64,000 nt of DNA from Ottelia alismoides (taxonomy: Eukaryota > Streptophyta > Magnoliopsida > Alismatales > Hydrocharitaceae): contig JAZKJV010005551.1 in assembly GCA_037367405.1 (NCBI GenBank), positions 496,001 to 560,000 on the forward strand. The letters are read 5' to 3'. Positions 1 through 10,340 of this stretch are shown here, piece by piece. The notes beneath the pieces are model-generated. The model was given only the letters and a program-made list of their open reading frames with translations, did no database searches and was not told the DNA's origin. Each line of letters begins with the position of its first letter. Position 1 is the first letter of the stretch. A program made the translations under genes and the position numbers.

Positions 1-880
1 CATGAAAATCAAGGAGGGGACAAGGGCGATTGATCTAGGCCCTTTATTGGGTGGATTCGAGTGGAGATGAGGTGAAGAGAAGTGTCTCTGATGATGGTGC
101 CTGATAAAGACCCGACTCATTGATTCATGTATAATCGGGTTGAATGGAGTAAGGAGGATTGATGGAGAAGTGAAGAGGAGTGAAGTGGGGTGCTCAGGCG
201 GGTCGGAGACATGGTGGATCAGAGTAAATAGAGTAGCTGGAGCACTAGCTTCGGCGAACAATGATTCAACTAAAATACATAAAATTAAAAGGAATTAAAC
301 TAAACTAAACCTAGAGTTATACTAAGGAATTAAAATGTGATTAAAACGCTAACCTAGATGCTCTACTTGGTCTAAACCAAGGTGCAACAGAACCTTCATC
401 AGAGACGTTGCTCGGCGTGGTGGATTAGCCCTCTCTGGCCACCTTTCTCCTCGCTGTCACTCTTAAGGACCGCATGTTGTCACCAAGAGTCTCACTTGTT
501 TTGGGATTGGGGTTACATGGTTTAAGATGGATCAAATAGTAAAAAGAAAAAATTGGGTTATACATATAGACATGTGATGGCCGATCTTATGAAGACGATG
601 GCATGTGGAGAAGTGGTAGGTGGAGGCTATGGAGTGGGAGTGGAGGAGGGTTGAGGGAGGAACAAAAGGTATGATGCTCGAGGTGGAAGGATGCATGGAG
701 GAAGAGTAGAAAATGGGAGAAGAAGGGGAATTCGTAGTACTGACAAGTGTCAAAGGAAAGTTTTATGAAGCAGTCGTGAGACTTATTATGCTCTATGGAT
801 CTGAATGTTAGACTATGAACCATAGACATGCAGAGGAAATGACAATAGTAGAAATAAAAATGCCTAGGTACATATGTGGA
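1..880. other. Intergenic region, no gene seen
   Basis: No open frame resembles a known protein. On the minus strand, roughly 560 down to 300, the sequence passes from a mixed GC leader into a T-rich intron-like stretch beginning with AGGTTAGCG. This recalls the leader/intron-like junctions of the LTRs later in the window, so it may be a decayed minus-strand LTR piece. That resemblance is by eye only. Confidence 0.4.
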
Positions 881-890
881 CACACACACA

Positions 891-967
<77 letters not shown>
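881..967. repeat. (CA)n microsatellite
   Basis: An almost pure CA dinucleotide tract of about 87 bp with a single interruption (CATA) near 896-899. It lies directly upstream of a LINE fragment. The long Cys-Val open frames on the minus strand here are artefacts of the repeat. Confidence 0.97.
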
Positions 968-969
<2 letters not shown>

Positions 970-1300
970 ATAGATCGGATTCGGAATGATGTAATCAATA
1001 AGAAAGTTGGTGTAGCTCCAATCGAGGATAAGATGTGAGAAAATCGCTTAAGATGGTTTGACCATCTGTAAATGAGGTCAGCGGATGCACTATACCAGTG
1101 AGGAAATGCGAGTTTCGAGATGTTGAATTGGTTAAAAGAGGGTGGGAAGGACCAAGAAATGTCAGAATGAGACTATACATAGGGATCTCGGTTTTTTGGA
1201 TCTAAACTCGAGAATAACCCAAGATAGAATTGAATGGAAGCAAAGAATTCATGTTACCGAGCTTATTCAACGTGGAAAAAGTCTTTGTTATTGGTGTAGT
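968..1300 (+). mobile_element. Decayed LINE reverse-transcriptase tail
   Basis: Read on the plus strand with stops and shifts, the segment gives the familiar tail of plant LINE polyproteins. There is a 'VGVAPIEDKM.ENRLRWF.H' stretch near 1005-1060, then a basic arginine/glycine-rich hinge, then 'DRIEW..RIHV' near 1225-1255. These match the C-terminal tail of a common plant LINE family. At least two in-frame stops and shifts make it dead. A related copy lies in antisense at about 38.0-38.25 kb. The 5' and 3' limits are approximate. Confidence 0.7.
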
Positions 1301-2161
1301 AATAATGATAAATTATAAAGAAGAGGAAAGTTTTTTTTATGAAAAACTAATTCTTTCCCATATTAAGTTTGAAATGTTAAATTTATTAGTACTTTTCTTA
1401 TTCAAATCTTTATGCTCATATTTTTAATATATGACATGACTTTTCCGAGAGTTGCGTAGATATTATTAGAACTGACACCATTTTAATTTAAAAATCCTTA
1501 CAACATTCCAAGTCAATAAATTTATCTATGATATAGGAGTTTATATTTCTAATTTTTTGCATTCCCTCGGCCAACTTTGCTGACTTCATCCACGTACGCG
1601 GATGATACCGGGCAACATCAAAATGAGTTGACTTGGAAATTAACAAAATGCTATCAACATCGGGAACAGTTCCTCTACTATAGTTAAAAGTATAAGGAAT
1701 GCTGTAACTCTTTTTTTTTGCAAGTTAGTTTTCAAAAATCCAACAACATGAATTGAGTCTATGCATATTGTTTAAAATATCCGCCAATTATTAAAATCCG
1801 ACATTTCTAATTATTTTATCATAACAGTTAAAAGTCCTGTTCTTTTTCTAAATGGATTCCAAGTTTTTTAAATGTAATCATCTTGAGCGTTATGATAAAA
1901 TAGTTAGAAACGTGGATTTGAACAAAACTTGGCAGGTGTGTACTATGACATGCATATAGATTCAATCCATGGGTTGTATTCTTGAGAGAGATTTTGCAAA
2001 AAAAAAGTTACAACAATCAAGAGTCTCGTCTAAATAGCTCCCATCACCGTCACATTTAGCTTTCTAGTCGTCGCTCTCTTCTAAATATCTCCGTAATTTT
2101 CCTTGCTAGCTTGCGACTCGATCCTCTATTGTAATTTGTAGCAGTCGTTGAATATCACATA
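1301..2161. other. AT-rich intergenic / distal LecRK upstream region
   Basis: No coding sequence is supported. It holds one imperfect inverted repeat (1791-1923, listed separately) and otherwise low-complexity AT-rich DNA. It would form the distal upstream region of the LecRK gene at 2442. Confidence 0.5.
1791..1923. repeat. Inverted repeat, 35-bp arms
   Basis: The arm at 1791-1825 is the imperfect reverse complement of 1889-1923, both carrying TTATTTTATCATAAC or a close variant. About 63 bp separate them. The structure looks like a short MITE or the core of one. No target duplication was identified. Confidence 0.65.
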
Positions 2162-2371
2162 ATGGATCGTCTGCTGCAATGGGGGAACCAACAGACTCTG
2201 CAGTACCCATTTGAGCCGCTCGATCTTGATCGAGCGGTTCACGTGATTATGCACGGTACAAGCCCACAAAAAGTATAAAATCGTGTGAACCGCACGCTCG
2301 ATCAAGATCGAACGGCTAAAATAAATACTGCAGAGTATGCCGGGCTTCCCGTTGCAACGGACCATCCATTT
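2162..2371. mobile_element. Inverted-repeat MITE abutting the LecRK gene
   Basis: The two halves are imperfect reverse complements. The ends read ATGGATCGTC and (reverse complement) ATGGATGGTC, and an inner palindromic block CGATCTTGATCGAG is repeated in inverse orientation near 2219-2232 and 2299-2312. The element carries a TATA-like TATAAAA (2274-2280) and a G-box CACGTG (2240-2245), and ends about 70 bp before the LecRK start codon. It may therefore supply core-promoter elements. The superfamily is unassigned because no clear target duplication was seen. Confidence 0.7.
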
Positions 2372-2441
2372 CCTGGATATCAAGCTTAGCATTCTTAAGT
2401 TAACTTCCGTAAGCTTGCTTCATCTGCAGCGCTCTGAAGCC

Positions 2442-4364
2442 ATGTCTCCACAACGTCTAACACTCTATGTCCTCCGACTTCTCTTTGTGCCTTTGATCAC
2501 ACCTCAACCTTTTGCATCGGCCATCTTATTCAACTTCACCAGTTTCAATCAAGTTCAGGCATATACTTGCTCAAATGATATGCAAGGTATATGCTTTGAC
2601 GGCGATGCCTTCGTCGACTCCGTTGGAGCAATCCAGTTAACTAAAGGGAGCAGCAGCGCTGGCTGGGCCTACTTCTCTCAGCCGCTTCTCCTCTGGAACC
2701 GCACCACCAAGGAACTCGCCAGCTTTACTAGCAACTTCTCGTTCACCGTAAACATCGGCGGTAGCAACTACAGCAACATCAGTGGCGGTATGACCTTCTT
2801 CCTCTTTCCCCCGGGGTCGAAAGTCCAGCTTCATTCAGATGGAGCCGATCTGGGTCTTTTAGATAATTCGAAACCCACCAATGCTTTTGTGGCTGTTGAG
2901 TTCGATAGCTTTAACAGTAGCCAATATGACGCCAGTAACACCATGTGTCATTTGGGCATCGACGTGAATACACTTAGGTCGGTCGCAACTGTAGACATGG
3001 GGAGAAATGTATTCACCCAAGGACCTATAGGTGAAGCTCGAGTTGCGTACGATTCCTACACGAAAAACTTGAGTCTTTTCCTCAACTTCAACGAGACAGT
3101 CTATGTATTGTCACATGAAATCGATTTTAGTCTTTTCTTGCCGGAACGTGTCTCTGTTGGTTTCTCGGGAAGCACTCTTGATGCTTTGGATATGAAAAGG
3201 ATTCTGTCGTGGAGTTTGAATTCCAGTCTTGATGATCGTTCTAACGCTTGGGAGAACAAAACAACAAGACCATACCCACCAGACGGATGGAAGATGAGAA
3301 ACGTAGTTTTGGGTGTAGCAATTGGTGTTGTTCTGGTCGTTGTCCTGCTAGTTCTAGTTTGGTTCTTTGCCTTTCGACTTAGGAGGAAAAGAGGTAAAAA
3401 AGATACAGACTACGATGCTCCCAATGCTTCAACAATTATGGACGTCCAAGCAGGGCCTCAAAGATTCCCCTTCCACATCCTTTCTGCAGCCACGGCCAAC
3501 TTCAGGGATGAATGGAAGCTTGGCAAGGGGGGGTTCGGTAGCGTGTACAGGGGATTCCTGGACCATCTGAACCGGGACGTCGCGATCAAGAGGATAGCGC
3601 AAGACTCTACGCAAGGTAAGGAGGAGTTCGTTGCGGAAGTCAAAATAATTAGCCAATTACGCCATCGCAATCTGGTGCAGCTCATTGGTTGGTGCCAGGA
3701 ACGCGGCGAGCTCATAGTCGTATATGAGCTCATGCCCAACGGAAGCCTCGATTCCCACCTTTTCAATGCAGACAGGATCTTGCCATGGCCGCAGAGGTAC
3801 GATATAGCGCTGGGCGTGGCCTCTAGCTTGCTGTATCTTCACGAGGAATGGGACCAGTGCATTGTGCATAGAGATATCAAATCGAGCAACGTCATGTTGG
3901 ATCATAGCTTCAATGCCAAGCTCGGGGACTTTGGGCTGGCGAGGATCCACGCGCATGGAGCCGATTTGCAAACGACTAGGTTGGCTGGAACCATGGGGTA
4001 CATGGCCCCGGAATGCTTTATCACTGGTAAGGCAACTAAGGAATCGGATGTGTACAGCTTCGGCGTGGTGGCATTGGAGATAGCAAGCGGAAGAAAGGTG
4101 ATTGAACCTGACGAAGAAGAGGAGAAAATCGGATTGGTGCACTGGGCGAGGAAACTATATGGCAAAGTAGCAATCTTAGAAGCAGCAGACAAGAAGCTCC
4201 AAATGAACTTTGATGTGCTCCAAATGGAGCGACTGATGTTGGTGGGTCTGTGGTGTACTCTTCCAGAAACAGATGGGCGTCCGTCGATCAGGCAAGTTAG
4301 AAATGCTCTCAACTTCGAAGCAGCAGTACCGGATCTTCATCAGAAGATGCCACTGCCAAGATAG
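2442..4364 (+). CDS. L-type lectin receptor-like serine/threonine kinase (LecRK, clade IX-like)
   Basis: A 640-residue plasma-membrane receptor kinase expected to sense extracellular ligands and signal through its cytoplasmic kinase. Visible parts, in order: signal peptide about 1-27 (hydrophobic LLFVPLI core, ending ASA); legume-lectin ectodomain about 28-270 with the VAVEFDS signature at 150-156 and many N-glycosylation sites; one transmembrane helix about 288-313 followed by a basic RLRRKRGKK stop-transfer; kinase domain from about 350. The kinase has a glycine loop at 361-366, ATP lysine 383 (VAIKR), HRD at 476-478, DFG at 496-498 and APE at 522-524, so it is complete and should be catalytically competent. 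It is a single exon, the usual state for LecRKs. I chose the ATG at 2442 because the signal peptide begins there. An in-frame ATG at 2337 lies inside the MITE and would bury the signal peptide. A second LecRK locus lies about 16 kb downstream on the other strand. Clade IX is an impression from the lectin and kinase style, not a tree. Confidence 0.93.
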   Translation: MSPQRLTLYVLRLLFVPLITPQPFASAILFNFTSFNQVQAYTCSNDMQGICFDGDAFVDSVGAIQLTKGSSSAGWAYFSQPLLLWNRTTKELASFTSNFSFTVNIGGSNYSNISGGMTFFLFPPGSKVQLHSDGADLGLLDNSKPTNAFVAVEFDSFNSSQYDASNTMCHLGIDVNTLRSVATVDMGRNVFTQGPIGEARVAYDSYTKNLSLFLNFNETVYVLSHEIDFSLFLPERVSVGFSGSTLDALDMKRILSWSLNSSLDDRSNAWENKTTRPYPPDGWKMRNVVLGVAIGVVLVVVLLVLVWFFAFRLRRKRGKKDTDYDAPNASTIMDVQAGPQRFPFHILSAATANFRDEWKLGKGGFGSVYRGFLDHLNRDVAIKRIAQDSTQGKEEFVAEVKIISQLRHRNLVQLIGWCQERGELIVVYELMPNGSLDSHLFNADRILPWPQRYDIALGVASSLLYLHEEWDQCIVHRDIKSSNVMLDHSFNAKLGDFGLARIHAHGADLQTTRLAGTMGYMAPECFITGKATKESDVYSFGVVALEIASGRKVIEPDEEEEKIGLVHWARKLYGKVAILEAADKKLQMNFDVLQMERLMLVGLWCTLPETDGRPSIRQVRNALNFEAAVPDLHQKMPLPR

Positions 4365-4641
4365 GAATGTATGTCCATGATCAACTGCTGTCGAGCGTGA
4401 TGCCATATCACATATGGTGCAATGTGTCTTCCTCGTCCAACTAGTTCTCTGATCTGCGCTTACAAATAAGGGGAAATGGCAACTGCATAGCAGCCTCTGG
4501 AAGTCATCTTCTTATGAAATTGGTTGTGCTTTTACTGTAGAGTTTCTTCCATGTTTCCTGTTAAATTTCTCCGTTAAATTTCAGTGTGAACTCTCCTTGT
4601 TATATGCGTCTCATGCTTGTTTGAGCTTCTAAAATTATATA

Positions 4642-5408
4642 ATGTAACGTCTCGTGCTTAGGTCACGCCTTCATTATCGAGTAACACTGACAATTTGTTG
4701 GGTTTGGATTCAAATTGGACCCGTTGACAATCACCTAAAATGTTTAACCCTAAATTGTCAAGTAGTAATCCTCATCACTTATAACCCATTCTCTCACTTT
4801 GTCAGTTTTATATATGGGACTATGTTTGGTAGTATGGGTGTTACAACCTCTTCCACTTATATTCGCAACGTCCTTCTTGCGACTTGTCTCATCACTTATT
4901 CCCAGTGACAGTGGCGGCTACATGCTCCGAGTACCCATTTCTTCTATCTCTTTGCAGGAGTGGCTCCACCTTTCGGGTAACCCTTTCCACTATCAAAGGG
5001 AAATTGACTCTCATACCATCTGTAATGTCCCATGCTTAAGTCACCGATCCGTGGTCAAGGAAAGAGCCACCCGAGAGATGGAGCCACCCCTACAAAGAGA
5101 TAGGAGGAAATGGCTACCCGAAGCGTGCAGCCGTCACAGTCACTGGAAACAAGTGATGGCTCATGCCGCAATGAGGACGTTGCGAATATAATAGTGGAGG
5201 TTGTAACACCCATACCCCCAAACATAGTCCCATATCTAAAACTTACAAAGTACGAAAGTAGGATACAAGTAGTGGAGATTACTACTTGACAATGGACTTA
5301 AGCATTTTGGGTGGTTGTCAACCGGTCCAATTGAGCCCGAACCCAACAAGTTGTTAGGGTCTGTTTTCCTTATTAACGGACCGGAGACTTAAGCTCGGAA
5401 CGTTACAT
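4642..5408. repeat. 767-bp foldback (large inverted repeat)
   Basis: The left half (4642 to about 5000) is closely the reverse complement of the right half (about 5045-5408). The ends are ATGTAACGT and ACGTTACAT, and only a short unpaired centre lies near 5025. Shared inner landmarks include the AACAAGTTGTTGGG-type block, the ATGGGACTATGTTTGG block and the GCAACGTCCT block. A transcript across it would form a long double strand. Partial single-arm relatives occur at about 31505-31672 and 32860-33095. It begins 278 bp after the LecRK stop codon. No transposase and no clear target duplication were seen. Confidence 0.85.
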
Positions 5409-5925
5409 ATGACTCCTTTCATGTTCTTAAGTCGATAAAAAAATTTAGAATAAAACATATGAACTATTAGGATTGGGAAAATACAACTAGAGTTGGATCC
5501 ATATAATCATTGTAAGAGATTTGATTAAAGCGAATCTCATTATGAGGTCTCGATAGAGTTGATTGGATCTTGATTGATTGAAATCTTTTGATTATGCTGA
5601 TTAATCTAAAATTCTATTTGAGCCATAAAAGAGTGTATGGGTAGTGGTAGACCACCACAACTACAACAGAGACACCAGACTAGTTATCAATATGTTGTGG
5701 TGTCGAGACACCAGACTAGTAATCAATATGTTGTGATGTCCACTTTTTCACATGCGTCTGTGTGTTCGTTGGCCATGCATCTATAATTAGTATGACATCA
5801 AGGTGATACTTCTTTTATCCTTGACAGGAATCTTTCTTGATATTTATTTTTGGAAACAGAGAGACAAATATTCTTTGTTATCATGTCGAGTATCAACAAA
5901 AATTGGCTAGAATGGATTTTGAGAG
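5409..5925. other. Intergenic, no gene seen
   Basis: Apart from the 36-bp tandem repeat at 5670-5741, nothing in this stretch supports a gene or element. Confidence 0.5.
5670..5741. repeat. Two-copy 36-bp tandem repeat
   Basis: 5670-5705 is repeated at 5706-5741 with about three mismatches; both copies start AGACACCAGACTAGT. It lies in otherwise featureless DNA between the foldback and a CACTA-like MITE. Confidence 0.8.
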
Positions 5926-6341
5926 CATTACAAGAAATTGGGTGCATCACTAAATTGAATGTATTTAAATATATAGTGACGGATATTATTAGTTGTTTAA
6001 TGATTTTTTATATTAAAAGCTAGTGAAGAAATTCATAGCAGTTGCTATATTATTAGTAACGCATATTTGTTGTTATTCTTCAAAACTTGAACTAATTGTC
6101 ACTAAAGCGTGCACTACAAAATAGCAAAGATTAGCTCAAATTTTGAAAAATATAGTAATAGATAAGCATTGTTATATAGAGCATTCTTAATGATATAGCA
6201 ATGGATATGAATTTAGTCACTAAATTTGTAGTATAAAATATCATTTAACAATAAATAATATTTGTCACAATATATTTAACCACGACTGATTTAGCGACGG
6301 ATTTAAAATAAATGTCGCTATAGACCAAATTCATTATAGTG
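5926..6341. mobile_element. CACTA-like MITE (416 bp)
   Basis: The left end CATTACAAGAAATTGGG and the right end (reverse complement CACTATAATGAATTTGG) form imperfect terminal inverted repeats of CACTA type. The interior repeats motifs such as TAGTGACGG, TTAGCGACGG and GTCGCTA, as many plant CACTA MITEs do. The 3-bp flanks GAG and GAA are only a partial target duplication. No transposase is encoded. Confidence 0.6.
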
Positions 6342-6869
6342 GAAAATTACAAGGATCAACGAAAAAAACATTTTAAATTTGTTATTTTAACTTCGTGTCC
6401 TTGATAAAATATTGAATTAGCACTTCTATCTCTATTTTCTTCAAATTTCCATTGCAAATCCTATAAAATTTGGATATAACATGCTTGTTCGGTGTTGAAT
6501 CCCGTAATTATTACACAAACACTATAAACTTTGTTAATTACCTGCACACCAATATGTTCATCGAATTATTCCAGATTCCATATAAACTCGACTCATTTAA
6601 CACCACGACCCCTTCCATGAATTTATATCCTCTTAACATAATTTGCTTGAGCCAAAGTTGAATTAATCAAACTATAACATCATCCAAGGATGCTGATCTT
6701 CCACTCGTCTCTTTTTGTCCTTCTAATCTTCCCATTGTCCTTCCTCTTACTCCCCCTCCTAGCAAACCAAACTTTGGCACCGCTACCACGAGAAATGTCT
6801 CTACTTCCTCCACCTATGCACGGATTAGTATCAATAATTAGGCCAATTTTATTACTTTAGTTGATTTTA
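6342..6869. other. Intergenic, no gene seen
   Basis: AT-rich sequence with a short open frame (6470-6661) that lacks any recognisable motif and looks fortuitous. A pyrimidine-rich patch at about 6690-6820 has no clear meaning. Confidence 0.5.
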
Positions 6870-7090
6870 GAGATATTTACGCCCATAACCATGAGTAGTT
6901 TTGTATTTATGTACATAATCCACGATAACCACAAATTACATGAGAATCCCAAATAGTTACTTCATCACATACCCATAACCCTTACGGATTACATGAGAAA
7001 CCCTAAATAGTCACCCCGTCTCACACTCATAACCCACATGGTTACGTACATAAATATGAAACTACTCAAGATTATAGGTGAAAATATCCC
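6870..7090. mobile_element. Mutator-like MITE with 9-bp target duplication
   Basis: Long imperfect inverted repeats run inward from GAGATATTTACGCCCATAA at the left and (reverse complement) GGGATATTTTCACCTATAA at the right, over about 60 bp. The element is flanked by a perfect 9-bp direct repeat TTGATTTTA (6861-6869 and 7091-7099), the duplication length of Mutator-like elements. It is 221 bp long and has no coding capacity. Confidence 0.8.
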
Positions 7091-7099
7091 TTGATTTTA

Positions 7100-7448
7100 T
7101 TATTCCATTTTTTGTGAATTATTTGTGATTTTGCTTAGGATAGAATTTACATATAAAGTATATGAATCACATAGACATAAAGACATTAACAATAGAAGAA
7201 GAAACTAAAGAAAATGAATTAAGGATTATATCATGGATTTCTAAAAAGCATTAGACAATAAGTCCTTTTCTTTTATGATCTTCATCGATAATCCAGTTTG
7301 TGAAACTGAGCATATTTCAACTTCAAATACATGATCTCATGTTAATATAGAGAGAGATCTTTCAACAATTATATTACATAAAAATATAACAATCATTACA
7401 ATATTGAAAAGGAACAAGGTCATTCATAGCAGAAGAACGTATATTTTT
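7100..7448. other. Intergenic, no gene seen
   Basis: AT-rich DNA with no supported coding region or repeat structure. Confidence 0.45.
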
Positions 7449-7680
7449 ATATTTGACATTGATGTAAGAAAAGGCAAGATCGAGATGTTATTCATCTGAT
7501 CAGAAGGCTAAATTTGACATTGATGTAAGAAAAGGCAAGATCGAGATGTTATTCATCTGATCAAAAGGCTAAATTGCAGACATGTTTACAAAGCAACTTT
7601 CAATAGGAAAATTTCATCATTTCAAAAGAATTATACATGTTACAAATTATGAGAAGGCGTCGAAACTATAAGTAATTTTA
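7449..7680 (+). pseudogene. Ty1/copia RNase H C-terminus, degraded
   Basis: The plus strand reads as the end of a copia polyprotein: 'FDIDVRKGKIEMLFI', then 'IADMFTKQLS..KFHHFKRIIHVTN' (about 7570-7650). This is the same tail as in the intact element at 19541-24795 (ADIFTKPL motif) but from a different family. A 61-bp exact-length tandem duplication (7451-7511 and 7512-7572, one mismatch) and an in-frame TGA break it. No LTR could be fixed on either side. Confidence 0.75.
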
Positions 7681-7936
7681 TTTTTGTAGAGTTTCCACTA
7701 TACATATGGGTCATTGTACATGTAGGCATAAAGCCAACCACTCATACGCAGATAAATATTTAGTAAAAAGATCATTTGGAGAGGAGTTTCTAATAATGTC
7801 CACCTAAAAGAATTTATGACAACTAGAGTTCACATATAATAGTGTTGAGAGTCGCTTAAGATTAAAACATGCACAAACATATCAATCAAGAAAATACACA
7901 AACACATGGATTTACTATTAATTGGGTTATGTCCTT
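7681..7936. other. Intergenic, no gene seen
   Basis: No coding region or repeat could be supported. It may include remains of the copia LTR following the fragment at 7449-7680. Confidence 0.4.
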
Positions 7937-8140
7937 CACTATAAGAAATTTGTTGATTACTAGCAAAACATTGCGACCATTAGTAACCGTTATATTATCG
8001 CAGTAGCTAATGCGAGAACTATACCTCAAGTAGTGGTCACATAATTAAATATGCAACCACAAGTTTGAGGCAGACGACTTGGCCCCTTATTACGTGACCA
8101 GAGTATGGTCGCATATTGTAGTTGCATATTTTTCTAAATG
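7937..8140. mobile_element. Possible CACTA-type MITE fragment
   Basis: It starts CACTATAAGAAATTTG, a typical CACTA-like end, and contains repeated GCGACC/GGTCGC-type motifs. A weak inverted end (reverse complement CATTTAGAAA) may lie at 8131-8140. There is no target duplication, so the right boundary is uncertain. Confidence 0.45.
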
Positions 8141-8158
8141 GAACGACAAAACTAATGC

Positions 8159-10340
8159 TCGATGAATAACCATTCATCTACATTTTCTTCCATTTTGTAT
8201 TTAAATCTCTTTCAAAACACATGGAAATATCAATAACTTGTACAAATTAACATTTACTATTCATCTATAATTTGTTTGTAAATATTGTACAAATCTCTGT
8301 ATTTAAATTCAAAATAAAGGAAAAATAAATGAAGTATCAAAGATACTGAATGACCTTAAACCCTGAGATCAAGTCAATATCGACTTGATCGGCAAGGAAT
8401 AAAACCCAAGTTTTTACTCTTAAAATAAGCTATTTTTACTCTATTTTATTATTCTTTTTATACACCTTAAACAATAAAATGATCTATATGAACTTGTACA
8501 TGCAAATATATTGAAAATTATAAAAATAATGCACATTGCAACTGGGACACATATAAAAAAGCTGCAAATCAAATTTTATAGATCAATATCTTCTCCATAT
8601 GAAATAAAAATTCATCAAAATTACCTCCATTGTATTCAAAATTAAATTATCTATTTAATTAAGGTAGTTTGATTAAAAATGGAGTTAGATGCAAAAGCCG
8701 ACTTTCTGGGGTCCTAGTGTACTATGTAGATATATACACATACATTATTCATATATTTTATTCTTTAATTTTTACTTTTCTTATATTTTTAAACGATTGT
8801 ATATATAATTTAAAGAAATTAAAAGTATAAATACAAAATAAAATAATTAAAACACACTAAAATAAATAATATATTTAAATATATAGGTATTCTAGATTTA
8901 TAGTATATATGCACACAATTATTTATGTAAGTAAACTAAATCAGAAAAATAAAAAAAATTTAAATATATATTTACATTAAAAAAATATAATTTGTGTATA
9001 CGATATTAGAAATTAGAAAATAAAAATAAAAATAAAAATAAAATACCCAAAATATAGGTGAATATAACTATGTATATACTTGTAAATATTAACATCCTAT
9101 GATTAAGGTTGTAAAAATAAATAAAAATCACCATAAAATAGTTTGAAAAATAACAAACATTTTTTATGTTTTGACTTTTAATTAATAAAATCATTTATTA
9201 TCTATTATAAAATTATTAAGCCTTTTTTTCCTGTTTTGTCCCATCAGATCCTACGTGGACCGATGGGAAGCCGAATTTTGGTGATCACAAGTCTTCTATC
9301 CAATATTCATTTTGACGACTATCAAAACCACCTACCCCCTTCTCCCATTTTCACTCCATATTCCTCAACTCCTCATACCTCAAGCAACCCACCGTCCTGC
9401 ACACCCCTCTACCCTCTCCCACGCCATGTCCATAGCTTCTACCAACCCATCTTCTCCTTCACGCCACCTTCTTCATAAGATGGATGATCTCCATGCCTAT
9501 AAATAACTTTGCCCATCTCCCTTTTTGAGTTTGATCCCCTTCAACCCTCTATAACCCCTTACCCTGTGTATTCATGAGCTTCCTGGTGATGGTTGCCAAG
9601 GCGTCAACAAGGAGAAAGAGTGGACGAAGGTCATGATCCACCAGTCGTCAGAGCTTCTCCGATAAAGGGTCTTCTACTCTAGTTAATCCCTTGTTGAGAT
9701 GCTAGTTTAGGTCAGTTAATTGAATTTTCAATCCTTATCTTTGATTTAGCATTAGTTTCATTTAATTTCCAGCTAAGTCCTCTTTAATTAGGCAAATCGA
9801 AGTTCATCAGAGCTAGTGCCATGGCCACTATTTCCCACTTGTCCCGGCTTGACCCGACTGTTTGTTCAACCCACTAACTAGCTCATTTCACTCCCCTTCG
9901 CTTATTCAATAATACCTTCACACATATCCCTATTATTTTGCACAAATCGAAGTATTTGATTCCCTCCACCGCTGTTCATTAGAGATCACACACCTCCTTC
10001 CATTCAGTACATTTGGCTTAAGTTGTTAGGTCGAGATCACATCTCTTGATCCATAGAATCATTTTGTGCATGAAGTAACATGTGAAGAGACACCTGGAGC
10101 TCGATCTAATCACAAAGCACACAACCTAGGTGAATCAGAAGGACTTGACCTCCAAGCCTCCTCCATTGAGGCCCAGAGATTTTGGAGCAACCCTATAGGT
10201 GCGCAAGGCTTCTAGAAGCCTTGTAGTTGGTTAGCATCACTGGAGTTGGTTGGAGCCATTGGGAATTGATGAACGAAGGAAGACATGGAAGAAGTTCTTC
10301 CCTGTCCTTCCTCTTTACTCCCTTACCATCTGATCACTCC
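8159..10340 (+). mobile_element. LTR 5' portion (superfamily of the 41-54 kb element)
   Basis: It starts near CGATGAATAACCATTCATC, like the TGATGAATCC...GATTCATC start of the well-defined LTR at 50483. Landmarks shared with other copies: the block 'GATCAAGTCAATATCGACTTGATCGGC..GGAATAAA' (about 8362-8410); an AT-rich middle; a CCATCAGATCCTACGTGGACCGATGG patch (about 9241-9266) where other copies have a CCAAT/G-box palindrome; a TATA box; and a GC-richer leader (about 9530-9710). The matching 3' end probably resumes near 13.3 kb. It has no protein-coding capacity. The right limit is approximate. Confidence 0.6.
9498..9505 (+). promoter_or_regulatory. LTR TATA box
   Basis: TATAAATA lies about 250 bp after the CACGTGG-like patch and just before the pyrimidine-rich leader. 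The same spacing is seen in LTR copies at 36.5 kb and 62.5 kb. Confidence 0.6.

Noticed and set aside
587..967. Long minus-strand Cys-Val open frame
   Set aside because: It is the translation of the (CA)n microsatellite.
2337..2441. In-frame ATG upstream of the LecRK start
   Set aside because: It lies inside a MITE and would place 35 residues before a good signal peptide. The ATG at 2442 fits the family.
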